From positions 1 to 57,915 of IMG/VR virus record IMGVR_UViG_3300008459_000050: 57,915 nucleotides of DNA, one strand, 5' to 3'. The number at the start of each line of letters is the position of its first letter. Position 1 is the first letter of the stretch. The position numbers and the translations under genes are program-made. The notes below the pieces were generated by a model. The model was given only the letters and a program-made list of their open reading frames with translations. It made no database searches and was not told the origin of the DNA. The DNA comes from a virus. This document shows positions 49,901-57,365 of the stretch, piece by piece.

Positions 49901-52871
49901 AATCAGATATAAAATTTGTTAATTCAATATTTGCTTTTTCAATTTCATCTCTTAATGCTTGATCTATTAAATTAATATCTAATACTTGTTGTTTTTGGCC
50001 GTCTATAAAAACATTAAATTTATTGTAGTGTGCATTATAAGAATTATTTTGTAAAATATTATTAAACAAGTATGCTGGGTGTATTTCTTGTGAGGCAGTA
50101 GCAACTCCACTATCATTTTGTGGAGGTTTATTTATCACTATCTTTCCAGAGTCACTGTCAAAACTCAACATACTAAAATTTGAAGATGACACTGAAAATG
50201 CAGTTCTCGGCCATACAGCAGCTTCTTTTTCAAATGATTCATAAGTGCTTTTTAACATAGCGTCAAGTGAAGATTTAAAACTAGCGATAGGTGGAGTAAG
50301 TGGTGGTGGGCTATTGTTATCACTTGAATTTGCACAAAGAACACTTGGAATATTATTTAGATCAAATGGTTCATCGCTATCTAGGAATTTTAATAGCTCT
50401 TCTACGTTTTTTAACTCTTCGTCTTTAATGTCGTTAAGGATGGCATCAAGAGCTTCATTTGGCAAACCTTTTGCTTCTAATATTGTTCTTCTTGCAGCGA
50501 GTAATGTTTTTTCATTACAACCACATAGCAGTGCAGAATCTGCTTGTTCTATTAAATTATCATTACAAAAAGCTAAATTAGGTAGATTATTTCCCAATAA
50601 GGTAAACAATCTAGCCACATCAGAATTTGTTGATATTTTATTTTTTAAATTTGGTTTTTTTGAAGCTATTGATTTTAATATAATTTCATATACTTCGTCT
50701 TCTACTTTATCACCTTTTAAAAGTATACAGATTTCTTTTGTTGTTAACAAACAAGTTAAATCATCTATTAATCCAATCAATTCCTGTCTTTGTGCTAAAA
50801 TTTGTGCATCGTCAGTTATGCCAAATATATTACCGATTGCATCATTTAAAGCATTGTTATCTTGTGTATTATTTAAGTTATTTAATAATGAATCAGCGCC
50901 ACTAGTGTCACCAGCGTTTTGTTCTTTATCACCATCAGAACTACATAACCTTATCATAAACTTTAAAAGCTCTCTCATCGTTAACACAATAGTATCTTGT
51001 ATGAGTTTTATAAACCATCTTTCTAATGCATCTACTAATTTTTTATTTGGATCATAAGTTGGTATAGTTGGTAGTTGTACACTATTTATTTTTTTTAATC
51101 CTTCAGTCACAAAAGGATTACATACTGTTGCAAATGCAAAATTTTCTAGATTTTGTTTTGCTTTGTTATATTCTTGTAAAAGTTTATTTAATTCTTCTGG
51201 TGGTATTTTTCGTATTGCACAATTAGCTAATTCAAGTAATATAGCAGCTATGTTTGTTTGTTGTAGAGCAGAAATATACTCCCCTAAAGCTCTACGTAGC
51301 TCTTCTGGTTTTTCTTTACCAGCGAATACATTTTGTATAAAAAATACTTTTCTAAAATTAGACGGTAGTATATCAAGAGTTTCTACGCTTGAAAAAAATT
51401 TAATTATTTCACTGCTTTCATTATCAATTTGTTTATCGATATCTTGTTTTTTATAGTTTTGAAATTTATTTATATTTGATATTATTTTATTTTTAGTTAT
51501 ATTTTCTGCTAGTTGGTAGTTTGAAACTACACAATTAATCACATCTAGTGGCTCTGGTTCGATTGATGTTATGACTGGAAAATGATTTTCGGTTACAAAT
51601 TTTGAAAAATACTCAGTTGCATAATTATCAGTGGTGTTCGTAGAACCTCCCCATTTAAACTCAAAATCTTTTTTTAAATTATTTTTTTGTACAATATAAT
51701 TTAATAATGTTTTAGATCTAATTGTGTCGTCATTTAGGAATGATAACATTCCTGAGTTCATTGGTATTTTTTCGCCATTACTGGTCTTATATTCAACAGA
51801 AGCTAATTGTATTTCGTCTTTTTTCTCTGAGTTGAAGAAATTAAATGTAATACTACCGATCCAATGACCTCTAAAAATAACGGTGCCATCTTCTCTAGTT
51901 TGAACAAATGCACCTTGTGTACCTATTGGCACATTTTTTACAATCAATTCATCAACTTTAACTCTAAAGTTTTTTACAGTTTCTAGTTCGCCTGCTGGAT
52001 TGAATCCAATGCCTTCTGGTGTAATAATCCATTTTCTATTTTTGTATACTGTAGAAATACCAGCTAAAGTTAACTCAAGATCATCAAAGAATTTTTTATA
52101 TTCTTCATATGAACTAAAGGTTAATTTATATGGTGGAGTAGGTGCATTTTCTGGTAATGGGAACATATTTGAAGGTAAGTCGTTCCACCATGTTTGATCA
52201 GCAGTTTTAAATTCCTGCCTACCTTCTAGAGCTTCAATATATTTTTTTGAAACAGTAACATACGCCATTAATGTTGAACAAGTTCTGAATGAATAATCTA
52301 TTCCTTCAACTTGACCAAACATATAATATTGATCTAATAAACTTTTTATGTATTTTTCGTCATATTTTTTGCCATGCTCTTGTAAAATAAGCGATAAGCC
52401 TTTGATAAGAGATTCTTCTAGAATTTGATCTAGATTATTATCTACTTTTTCTACATTTGTATCATATACTACAGCATATAAACCACGTTTATCGTCAGAG
52501 AATGGAATATTCTTTTTTTGGTGTCTCCAAGCTACATCTTTTGCGTTTGCGTCTGGATTATAGACAACATTCTTTGAACTAACTGCAAACTCTTTTGTCC
52601 CACTTAATCCAGAAACATCTTCTCTTAGAACATATCCTTCTACATTAAAAACTCCATTACTATCTTGAATTAAAACTTTATGCCAAGCATTCAGATAACC
52701 AACCGAGTCTTCAAGTACAATAACATTTGTACCACCATTAATCTTCTTTATGCCTGTTACAACAGTCCCAGACGGAGCAACGGAACCAGCAAAAAACTTT
52801 GTAGATTTACTTGTATAATGAGTGGCTGTAGTTGGAGTTTTTGGATATTTAATCTTTTCAAAATTTTTCAT
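46941..52871 (-). CDS. Giant baseplate protein of unknown fold
   Basis: A 1976-aa protein. The N-terminal ~110 residues look like a small beta domain (VVTGIKKINGGTNVIVLEDS). A mixed middle with many Asn/Lys/Ile-rich helices follows, and two Cys-containing stretches lie near 650-820 (MIRLCSSDGDKEQNAGD, FCNDNLIEQADSALLCGCNE). Near the end a hydrophobic run (ATIPLVGIPLAIAGSIPGSF) could touch a membrane. It lies between the spike gene and gp25, so a hub or wedge role is likely. No known domain is recognised; the length is well above any T4 baseplate protein. Confidence 0.75.
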   Translation of the reverse strand: MKNFEKIKYPKTPTTATHYTSKSTKFFAGSVAPSGTVVTGIKKINGGTNVIVLEDSVGYLNAWHKVLIQDSNGVFNVEGYVLREDVSGLSGTKEFAVSSKNVVYNPDANAKDVAWRHQKKNIPFSDDKRGLYAVVYDTNVEKVDNNLDQILEESLIKGLSLILQEHGKKYDEKYIKSLLDQYYMFGQVEGIDYSFRTCSTLMAYVTVSKKYIEALEGRQEFKTADQTWWNDLPSNMFPLPENAPTPPYKLTFSSYEEYKKFFDDLELTLAGISTVYKNRKWIITPEGIGFNPAGELETVKNFRVKVDELIVKNVPIGTQGAFVQTREDGTVIFRGHWIGSITFNFFNSEKKDEIQLASVEYKTSNGEKIPMNSGMLSFLNDDTIRSKTLLNYIVQKNNLKKDFEFKWGGSTNTTDNYATEYFSKFVTENHFPVITSIEPEPLDVINCVVSNYQLAENITKNKIISNINKFQNYKKQDIDKQIDNESSEIIKFFSSVETLDILPSNFRKVFFIQNVFAGKEKPEELRRALGEYISALQQTNIAAILLELANCAIRKIPPEELNKLLQEYNKAKQNLENFAFATVCNPFVTEGLKKINSVQLPTIPTYDPNKKLVDALERWFIKLIQDTIVLTMRELLKFMIRLCSSDGDKEQNAGDTSGADSLLNNLNNTQDNNALNDAIGNIFGITDDAQILAQRQELIGLIDDLTCLLTTKEICILLKGDKVEDEVYEIILKSIASKKPNLKNKISTNSDVARLFTLLGNNLPNLAFCNDNLIEQADSALLCGCNEKTLLAARRTILEAKGLPNEALDAILNDIKDEELKNVEELLKFLDSDEPFDLNNIPSVLCANSSDNNSPPPLTPPIASFKSSLDAMLKSTYESFEKEAAVWPRTAFSVSSSNFSMLSFDSDSGKIVINKPPQNDSGVATASQEIHPAYLFNNILQNNSYNAHYNKFNVFIDGQKQQVLDINLIDQALRDEIEKANIELTNFISDFLPLLYGGAILKISSPDIFRFLPILDNFARYSKGKPTEERTLDQIKKLIGDKTPDIEFFNQNEISVYLTIMQFFTEKQVQFNSLMREVDVSVGKVRAQAFQAKLEQCLRTYKNVIKYYNTVFNCSIQYPNYKVTYTDNVLEQVTPPFDTLGIEDSLSETKESKLPKKDVYEKFNLNITRNGLPYLTIDDRSVLSSSIDPDIQTYISDVLGIKEENPSKSLVFEKFIYHVNNEASIATNSPSYIDSSPTIIDKVVSEKISTKISEYLVDYNYNYFSDDFMKYTIDSVKDSEFLKKVAYKTDGNTSYKAKTDFLVLNYQQTDRQKVCNIKPNYLDIDDVKTQAVNNKQKSSCIDQIIMQSVADNKPVNTDELEKLETSDTQNVFLGAIHKIALRMYLHDIVLRGIGVFGYYDPQILRDDPLFVDFITDMLEIELKATDELYFNILTGFLVKLYKIDNPDSTVDTNSSIFKRELLKNTVRFELKSQVLPKLAKRILDDTNAVLETIDGTKIKLRRFDDLESILDNLNIFTDETVKSEIASLNESVDKIKFINNSYIDDISHNNTRFQEIITISYWKRKELNNKSIDDLDKLSNDEQQESLKQIKKILIDKSEDKKSIPSDLKENGSSSLTALFDQFIEIYTDYYKYSKTDTFKNSQINIDIKNPRDFFIENKMRQYKYPNNDSLYLKTYNIDKLIILLKELFKIINIVKVQIQNFIDKLEQKQKERRAGFGGIYLQGFTFSINNNGHICINKFDSYPGMGETYSYELYKIYKGNLSNFSNSIEYKLLFEYLFPLKRYVTLAFITNVLCTQTRKQVTEVFNDTKASLRKLAKIVQTNGQPLTPDVNNPQEVKNDDPWSIIGSFIMKQLTETPKLIAKGYIETTDPNVALSSGIYKIAKTFSQDVSSATIPLVGIPLAIAGSIPGSFLMPFGFNLYNSLYYATGMWYEEPKKNTIDAAIGQTQENCTDTTNPDELKVDTEGYYTALYSIFI

Positions 52872-52881
52872 ACTATAATCT

Positions 52882-53775
52882 CTAATTTAACTTATGATAC
52901 TTACTGTTTATATAATATCTACCAGTTGGCTCTAAATATGTTTGTTTTACAACAAAGTTATTGTAACTATTAAATTTTAACCCCTGTTCAACTTTTAACG
53001 CTAAGGCTGTCTCAACTTCAATTCCTTTTATTAAAAGCTCTGGAGATGGCGATGTTGGTGCTCCGTAAAAAGGACTAGCGTGTGTGTGATTTGTTATTTC
53101 TCTATTAAACCGTTGCTGTTCTTCTAGAAACCCTGAAACAATCCCATTTAATTTTTCTATTCGTTCCATTATTGCGTCAAGAGCAATCTTTAAATTATCT
53201 CCAAGAGGTATCGGCTGGGGAGTTTCTTTGTCAAGATTGTTCAACAGTTCAACACCATTTAAACAAATAATTGGATCATCTGTTGATGTTTTTTCACCTG
53301 AATTAACAACAAGTTTCATGGAGTTTCTAGCTATAATCCTAACATCATCAGATTTAACTGCAATACCTGCTCTTGCAACAGATTTTCCAGAATATCCTTC
53401 AACTATACCAAAATTATCATCTATATCTGTTTTTTGGCTTAGATATATTCTTGAGGCATCAGCAGCATAATTAGGATTAACATATTGATTTATTAGTGTT
53501 GTAGCATCAACAGAAGACAATCTACCAACAACAATATCTAATGTGCTATCCTTACCGTGACCTTTTCCTCCGTATCCAGAGTCCCAATCAGAGATTCTAT
53601 CACGACCAAAAACAATATATGAGTTATTTTGGCCTTTATATACTGTTTCGCAAGGAGCGGCATTATAAACAAAATCATTATATGGCTCTTCGCAAACATC
53701 GTTATTGAATCCATATTTACGATTTGGATCTATTTTTTGTTTGCCAATCTGATCGGCACCATTTATTTTTAGCAT
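52882..53775 (-). CDS. Probable baseplate spike-like protein
   Basis: A 297-aa protein with YIVFGRDRISDWDSGYGGKG, then HGKDSTLDIVVGR, a repetitive beta pattern (YSGKSVARAGIAVKSDDVRI, then IARNSMKLVVN) and a later helical part (IPLGDNLKIALDAIMERIEK). Repeated short strands of this type occur in beta-helical spikes and their caps. It directly follows the hub lysozyme gene, as the spike part follows in T4 gp5 systems. The assignment is inference from pattern and position. Confidence 0.55.
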   Translation of the reverse strand: MLKINGADQIGKQKIDPNRKYGFNNDVCEEPYNDFVYNAAPCETVYKGQNNSYIVFGRDRISDWDSGYGGKGHGKDSTLDIVVGRLSSVDATTLINQYVNPNYAADASRIYLSQKTDIDDNFGIVEGYSGKSVARAGIAVKSDDVRIIARNSMKLVVNSGEKTSTDDPIICLNGVELLNNLDKETPQPIPLGDNLKIALDAIMERIEKLNGIVSGFLEEQQRFNREITNHTHASPFYGAPTSPSPELLIKGIEVETALALKVEQGLKFNSYNNFVVKQTYLEPTGRYYINSKYHKLN

Positions 53776-53790
53776 ACTTTAATTATTATC

Positions 53791-54837
53791 CTAGGAATTT
53801 TTTGCTGCATTATAAGCTGTTGGTATTCTAACAATATAATCGCTTGTTTCCTGTGGCAAACGAGATTTCCACGATGAATCAGAAATTTTTAGAACTTGCC
53901 TATTTGGACCCCAGTTATATCCTGCTGCCATTTTTTCTAGATCACCATTAAACTGTTGTTGTAATTGTTTTAAATAAATAGCTCCCATCATTATATTATG
54001 TTCTGGCTTAAATGGATCTGGGCTTATGGAGCCATATTTAGCTCTAAATGCTGGTTTTTTAGAAAAATCACTAACAGCAGATGGCATTAACTGCATCAAA
54101 CCCTGCGCCCCAGCTGGACTTCTAGCACTAGGATTAAAGTTTGACTCAACTGCTATAAATGCTTTTATTAAATTTGGATCTATTTTAACAACTCTAGCAA
54201 CATCATCAATTATAGAATTAAATGTATCTTTTATTACTGGGTTATAATTTGTTTTTGAATTAAATAAATTTCTGTTAGGTGAATTTGTGTTATCTGCTCC
54301 AATAGGTTTTATATCCCCGTCACCTTGTGGAACTTCTGCAAATACATTTATTATCTTACCTTCTTGAAATGTTGTAAGATTACCAAAGGTTGTATTGACA
54401 ATAGAACCAATAGATACTTCTATCACATTACCATCTCTTGGTTCTATGATAAAGTCTGGATATAGGTCAATTATCTTTTCGTCTTCTACTGTTGTTCCAA
54501 ATGTAGAAGGAATAGGTAACATACCATGAATTTCTGGTATTCGTACCTTGCATATGCTTAAATTTTTTGATTTATCGCTTGAAGAGAAGATACTCTTAAG
54601 GAATCGTAAAGCACTTGGAGAATCAGTTGTACTATTAACTGGCGTCTTTGTTACTCTATAGACTTGCCCTTTAAATTCTGTTATGCCCTTGAGAGAGTCT
54701 TTTTTAAATAAGACTTCTTCTACAACCATCTTCAAAACGCCATTGATGGTGGTTGTTTTTAAATCAAGAGTTCTTCTTGGATAATCTAAAGTTGCTGGAT
54801 TTAGACCATTTTCGATATTTAGGACATTATCGTTCAA
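53791..54837 (-). CDS. Baseplate hub lysozyme: OB-like domain plus SLT transglycosylase
   Basis: A 348-aa protein. The N-terminal region (about 95-180, CKVRIPEIHGMLPIPSTFG) resembles the OB-like domain of gp5-type hubs. The C-terminal domain (about 205-345) is a soluble lytic transglycosylase: catalytic Glu231 in AVESNFN, then SPAGAQGLMQLMP and AAGYNWGPN. It would cut peptidoglycan during tail penetration. T4 gp5 instead carries a T4-type lysozyme domain. Initiation is at TTG (54837): GGGAGG lies 8 nt upstream and no in-frame ATG occurs for 36 codons. Confidence 0.88.
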   Translation of the reverse strand: MNDNVLNIENGLNPATLDYPRRTLDLKTTTINGVLKMVVEEVLFKKDSLKGITEFKGQVYRVTKTPVNSTTDSPSALRFLKSIFSSSDKSKNLSICKVRIPEIHGMLPIPSTFGTTVEDEKIIDLYPDFIIEPRDGNVIEVSIGSIVNTTFGNLTTFQEGKIINVFAEVPQGDGDIKPIGADNTNSPNRNLFNSKTNYNPVIKDTFNSIIDDVARVVKIDPNLIKAFIAVESNFNPSARSPAGAQGLMQLMPSAVSDFSKKPAFRAKYGSISPDPFKPEHNIMMGAIYLKQLQQQFNGDLEKMAAGYNWGPNRQVLKISDSSWKSRLPQETSDYIVRIPTAYNAAKNS

Positions 54838-55131
54838 TTATTTGTCCTCCCTGATCATATCAAAGATTTGATCTTTCTCCTCTATGCTCATATCTACAGT
54901 AACACCTTCTTTTTTTTGTATTATTGCAGCTATTTTAACCAGTTGTTCATTACTTCTTTGAAGAGTTTCTAGGTATTTACTGGCAACTTCACCAAAATCA
55001 CGGTGTTTATATTTATCGCTTGTTTTTGACATTTCATTAACAAGATCGAGCAATAGTTTATTAGCTACTGCTCGATCATTATCGATGTTATTGGTTGCGT
55101 TTTCTATATATTCTTCAAGTTTCTTTGACAT
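54838..55131 (-). CDS. Hypothetical helical protein next to the sigma factor
   Basis: A 97-aa helical protein, MSKKLEEYIENATNNIDNDR.... It ends in an acidic helix (MSIEEKDQIFDMIREDK). It starts directly after the sigma-factor stop and its own stop abuts the hub-lysozyme TTG start. I recognise similar small proteins near gp55 in marine T4-like phages but know no function. Co-regulation with late transcription genes is suggested by the overlap only. Confidence 0.7.
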   Translation of the reverse strand: MSKKLEEYIENATNNIDNDRAVANKLLLDLVNEMSKTSDKYKHRDFGEVASKYLETLQRSNEQLVKIAAIIQKKEGVTVDMSIEEKDQIFDMIREDK

Positions 55132-55818
55132 CTATATGTTCCCATTGTACCAATCTTCCTTAAAGCTTTGGTACCTGATCCTGAACTTCTTAAGATTGCA
55201 AACAATCTGTTTTGTGTTCAATCCAGTTATTTCACGTACATATAGATAAATAGCTTTTTTATTAAAAATTTGTATATTTGCACTGTCTTTAAAAAGAATG
55301 ACGATAGCTTTATAAACTTTTTCTTCATTCTCCTTCATCTTACGGAGACTCCAGTTATCTAATTGTTTTTCAAAAGCCTCCCAAAACTCTTCTGATTCTT
55401 TTAAAGTTAGATAACTATCATCTGTTGATATTTCTTGATCGTCACCGCTATAATCTTCAAGATATATTTCACGTTTTGTATTATTTTTCTTAACCTTGTG
55501 AATGAACCAATTTTTAGTAATAACTGAGAAATAAGAAAAGGCTTTTGACCCTTTCGATGGACTAAATTTGTCCAAAATGGTCACAAGCCAAATCTTACAT
55601 TCGTCTTTTAAGTCTTCTATATTTGGAAGAGTATTGAATTTGTATGTAAAGACTATTTTTTCAACCATTTCATTAAAAACTGGTTGAATATAGTCTCTAT
55701 AAATAACATTTTTTCTTGTTAGATCAAGTATTGTACAGTACTCTAAAATTGCATTTTCATGATCTTTTGTGAAGTACTGCTTACTACCTTTCGTCGGAGT
55801 TCTCGTCATTTTCTTCAC
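55132..55818 (-). CDS. 55: Late-transcription sigma factor (T4 gp55-like)
   Basis: A 228-aa protein. The sigma region 2-like helix is ILDKFSPSKGSKAFSYFSVI, then TKNWFIHKVKKN (about residues 81-112), matching gp55. A central acidic linker follows, and the C-terminus is a helix that in T4 binds the sliding clamp. gp55 directs host RNA polymerase to late promoters (TATAAATA-like). It overlaps the upstream gene by 35 nt; the first codon is GTG, with an ATG at codon 4 (55809) as alternative. Confidence 0.85.
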   Translation of the reverse strand: MKKMTRTPTKGSKQYFTKDHENAILEYCTILDLTRKNVIYRDYIQPVFNEMVEKIVFTYKFNTLPNIEDLKDECKIWLVTILDKFSPSKGSKAFSYFSVITKNWFIHKVKKNNTKREIYLEDYSGDDQEISTDDSYLTLKESEEFWEAFEKQLDNWSLRKMKENEEKVYKAIVILFKDSANIQIFNKKAIYLYVREITGLNTKQIVCNLKKFRIRYQSFKEDWYNGNI

Positions 55819-56092
55819 TCTCTACGTCCTCTTTAACAAGAACTGACCTTTCATATGTCTTGCATGCTTCGATGACCATTTTTGTGTTTTTGACAGCAGC
55901 AGTCATTGTATCATCACCGTAGTACATTTCTAGTTCCAGCATTCCCTCAAGGCTAGCAGTATATTCTTCTAATAGACCTTGAAGTTGCTGGACGTAGTTA
56001 ACGCCGAAGCTTAGTTGTTTAATTAACTTACGTATATACCAGACAAAAACACAATTAACTGCTAGAGATAGGATAAATAATACATATATCAT
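55784..56092 (-). CDS. Membrane-anchored helical protein
   Basis: A 102-aa protein with an N-terminal membrane helix (MIYVLFILSLAVNCVFVWYI) and a helical body (FGVNYVQQLQGLLEEYTASL). The C-terminus is strongly acidic and overlaps the sigma-factor gene's start. I recognise the FGVNYVQQLQGLLEEY-type segment from marine T4-like phages; its function is unknown. It overlaps the zinc-ribbon gene by 4 nt (ATGA). Confidence 0.75.
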   Translation of the reverse strand: MIYVLFILSLAVNCVFVWYIRKLIKQLSFGVNYVQQLQGLLEEYTASLEGMLELEMYYGDDTMTAAVKNTKMVIEACKTYERSVLVKEDVESEENDENSDER

Positions 56093-56346
56093 TCTTTGTA
56101 CTCTCGACTGATAGCTTGCTTTTGATCTAGTAGTAATTTACGATTATCTTCGATTGCTCTACGGACTCTTTCACCAGCTAGATCACGTTCATTTTTTTGT
56201 TTTGAATAAGATGTAAGTAGCTGTGGAAGGCGTTTTAGAGTTTCTTTTTCATTGCATCGTTCACAGTCATGAAGTTGTTCTGTGATACTATGAACTGTTT
56301 CAAAGCGATGCTGACATTTTTCACATTCGTAAGTGTATGCTGGCAT
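56089..56346 (-). CDS. FmdB-type zinc-ribbon protein
   Basis: An 85-aa protein whose first 40 residues are an FmdB-type zinc ribbon: MPAYTYECEKCQHRFETVHS, then CERCN (two CxxC pairs). The remainder is a basic/acidic helix (ERDLAGERVRRAIEDNRKLL). FmdB-family proteins are described as putative regulators. In T4-like phages such a protein commonly sits in the late-gene regulator cluster, here beside gp55. DNA or protein binding is inferred. Confidence 0.85.
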   Translation of the reverse strand: MPAYTYECEKCQHRFETVHSITEQLHDCERCNEKETLKRLPQLLTSYSKQKNERDLAGERVRRAIEDNRKLLLDQKQAISREYKE

Positions 56347-56347
56347 G

Positions 56348-56518
56348 TTATTCGTCTTGGAATAGAATTTGTTTTGGTGGATTGGTTACTTCTAGTTGTC
56401 CACCTTCTGCTACAACAAAATTAAAATCTCGTAGCATTGGTACGATATCACTCTCTTCCATTAGAGATTTTTGAAGTGCGATCATTACGCAAGAAAGGGC
56501 TTGGTCACTGAGTGTCAT
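56348..56518 (-). CDS. 56-aa hypothetical protein with a full-strength ribosome site
   Basis: A 56-aa frame, MTLSDQALSCVMIALQKSLM, then EESDIVPMLRDFNFVVAEGG and ending PPKQILFQDE. AAGGAG lies 7 nt before the ATG. It overlaps the end of the epimerase gene by 14 nt and ends 1 nt before the zinc-ribbon gene, so it fills the operon exactly. I recognise the SDQAL...ALQKSLMEESDIVP pattern from small proteins of marine T4-like phages. Function unknown. Confidence 0.8.
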   Translation of the reverse strand: MTLSDQALSCVMIALQKSLMEESDIVPMLRDFNFVVAEGGQLEVTNPPKQILFQDE

Positions 56519-57365
56519 TTAGATTCTCCTTGGCAAAACATTTTTGGATGCCTTGTAAAAAGTCTATTCTAGCAGACCATCCAATATTGTTTAAATTTTT
56601 TGTGTCAGCTAATGTGGAAAGTGCATCTGTTGGACGTGCTGATAAGTGATTAAATTTTATTTCTGGGTAATTGCTTAATATATGGCTTTTAATAAAATTA
56701 AGATCATAATTTTTCCCAGTACCAACGTCATAACATGATCCATTAAAACTATCGTGATACAAAGCAGCAAATAAGTTACAATCAACGATATCATTTACAT
56801 GGACATAATCTCGTTTATGTTGCCCTTCACCGTATACGGTCAAATCCCGACCTTTTCTTATTGATTGCATCCAAGCAGATATAACTGTTGGATAAACATC
56901 TGATGGCTTTTGACATTCAGAGTATACATTATAATACCTTAAACACACTGTATCAACACCAAACATACGCGAATAAAGCTTACATTCAAGTTCATTTTGT
57001 AACTTATGCAGGCCATATGGATTAACTGGGCCATCACCATTGCCATAAATTGCAGATGAACTTGAAAATACTACTCTTTTAACTTTAACTTTTCTAGCAT
57101 ATTCAAGAACACAACTTGTTCCATAAACATTTGTATAACATACACTAGATGGCATTTCTACACTTTGCTGTACTCTTGGATTAGCTGCAAGATGAAATAT
57201 AATATCTGGTTTAAAATGTAGATATTCTTCGCTATTAGGAAGGTTAATAATATCTTTGTTGTCTTCCTTTAAATCACATCCCTTTACATCCCAACCAAGC
57301 GTCAGACACTTATTATATATTTTAGAACCAATATAACCTTTATGACCAGTAATTAAAACTTTCAT
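56505..57365 (-). CDS. NAD-dependent sugar-nucleotide epimerase/dehydratase (GalE-like)
   Basis: A 286-aa extended short-chain dehydrogenase. The NAD site is VLITGHKGYIGSKIY (GxxGxxG). A Ser-rich segment VVFSSSSAIYGNG precedes the catalytic YGLHK (Tyr-x3-Lys), and the substrate region is LRYYNVYSECQKPSDVYPTV. It is slightly shorter than cellular GalE (about 330 aa). It would change a UDP- or GDP-sugar. It initiates by TAATG overlap right after the partial gene upstream, with AGAGGA in front, so the two form a sugar-nucleotide pair. Confidence 0.87.
   Translation of the reverse strand: MKVLITGHKGYIGSKIYNKCLTLGWDVKGCDLKEDNKDIINLPNSEEYLHFKPDIIFHLAANPRVQQSVEMPSSVCYTNVYGTSCVLEYARKVKVKRVVFSSSSAIYGNGDGPVNPYGLHKLQNELECKLYSRMFGVDTVCLRYYNVYSECQKPSDVYPTVISAWMQSIRKGRDLTVYGEGQHKRDYVHVNDIVDCNLFAALYHDSFNGSCYDVGTGKNYDLNFIKSHILSNYPEIKFNHLSARPTDALSTLADTKNLNNIGWSARIDFLQGIQKCFAKENLNDTQ

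Noticed and set aside
50245-51057. 270-codon plus-strand frame
   Set aside because: Antisense to the 1976-aa baseplate gene, with a Ser/Phe/Leu-rich composition typical of shadows; no ribosome site or family resemblance.
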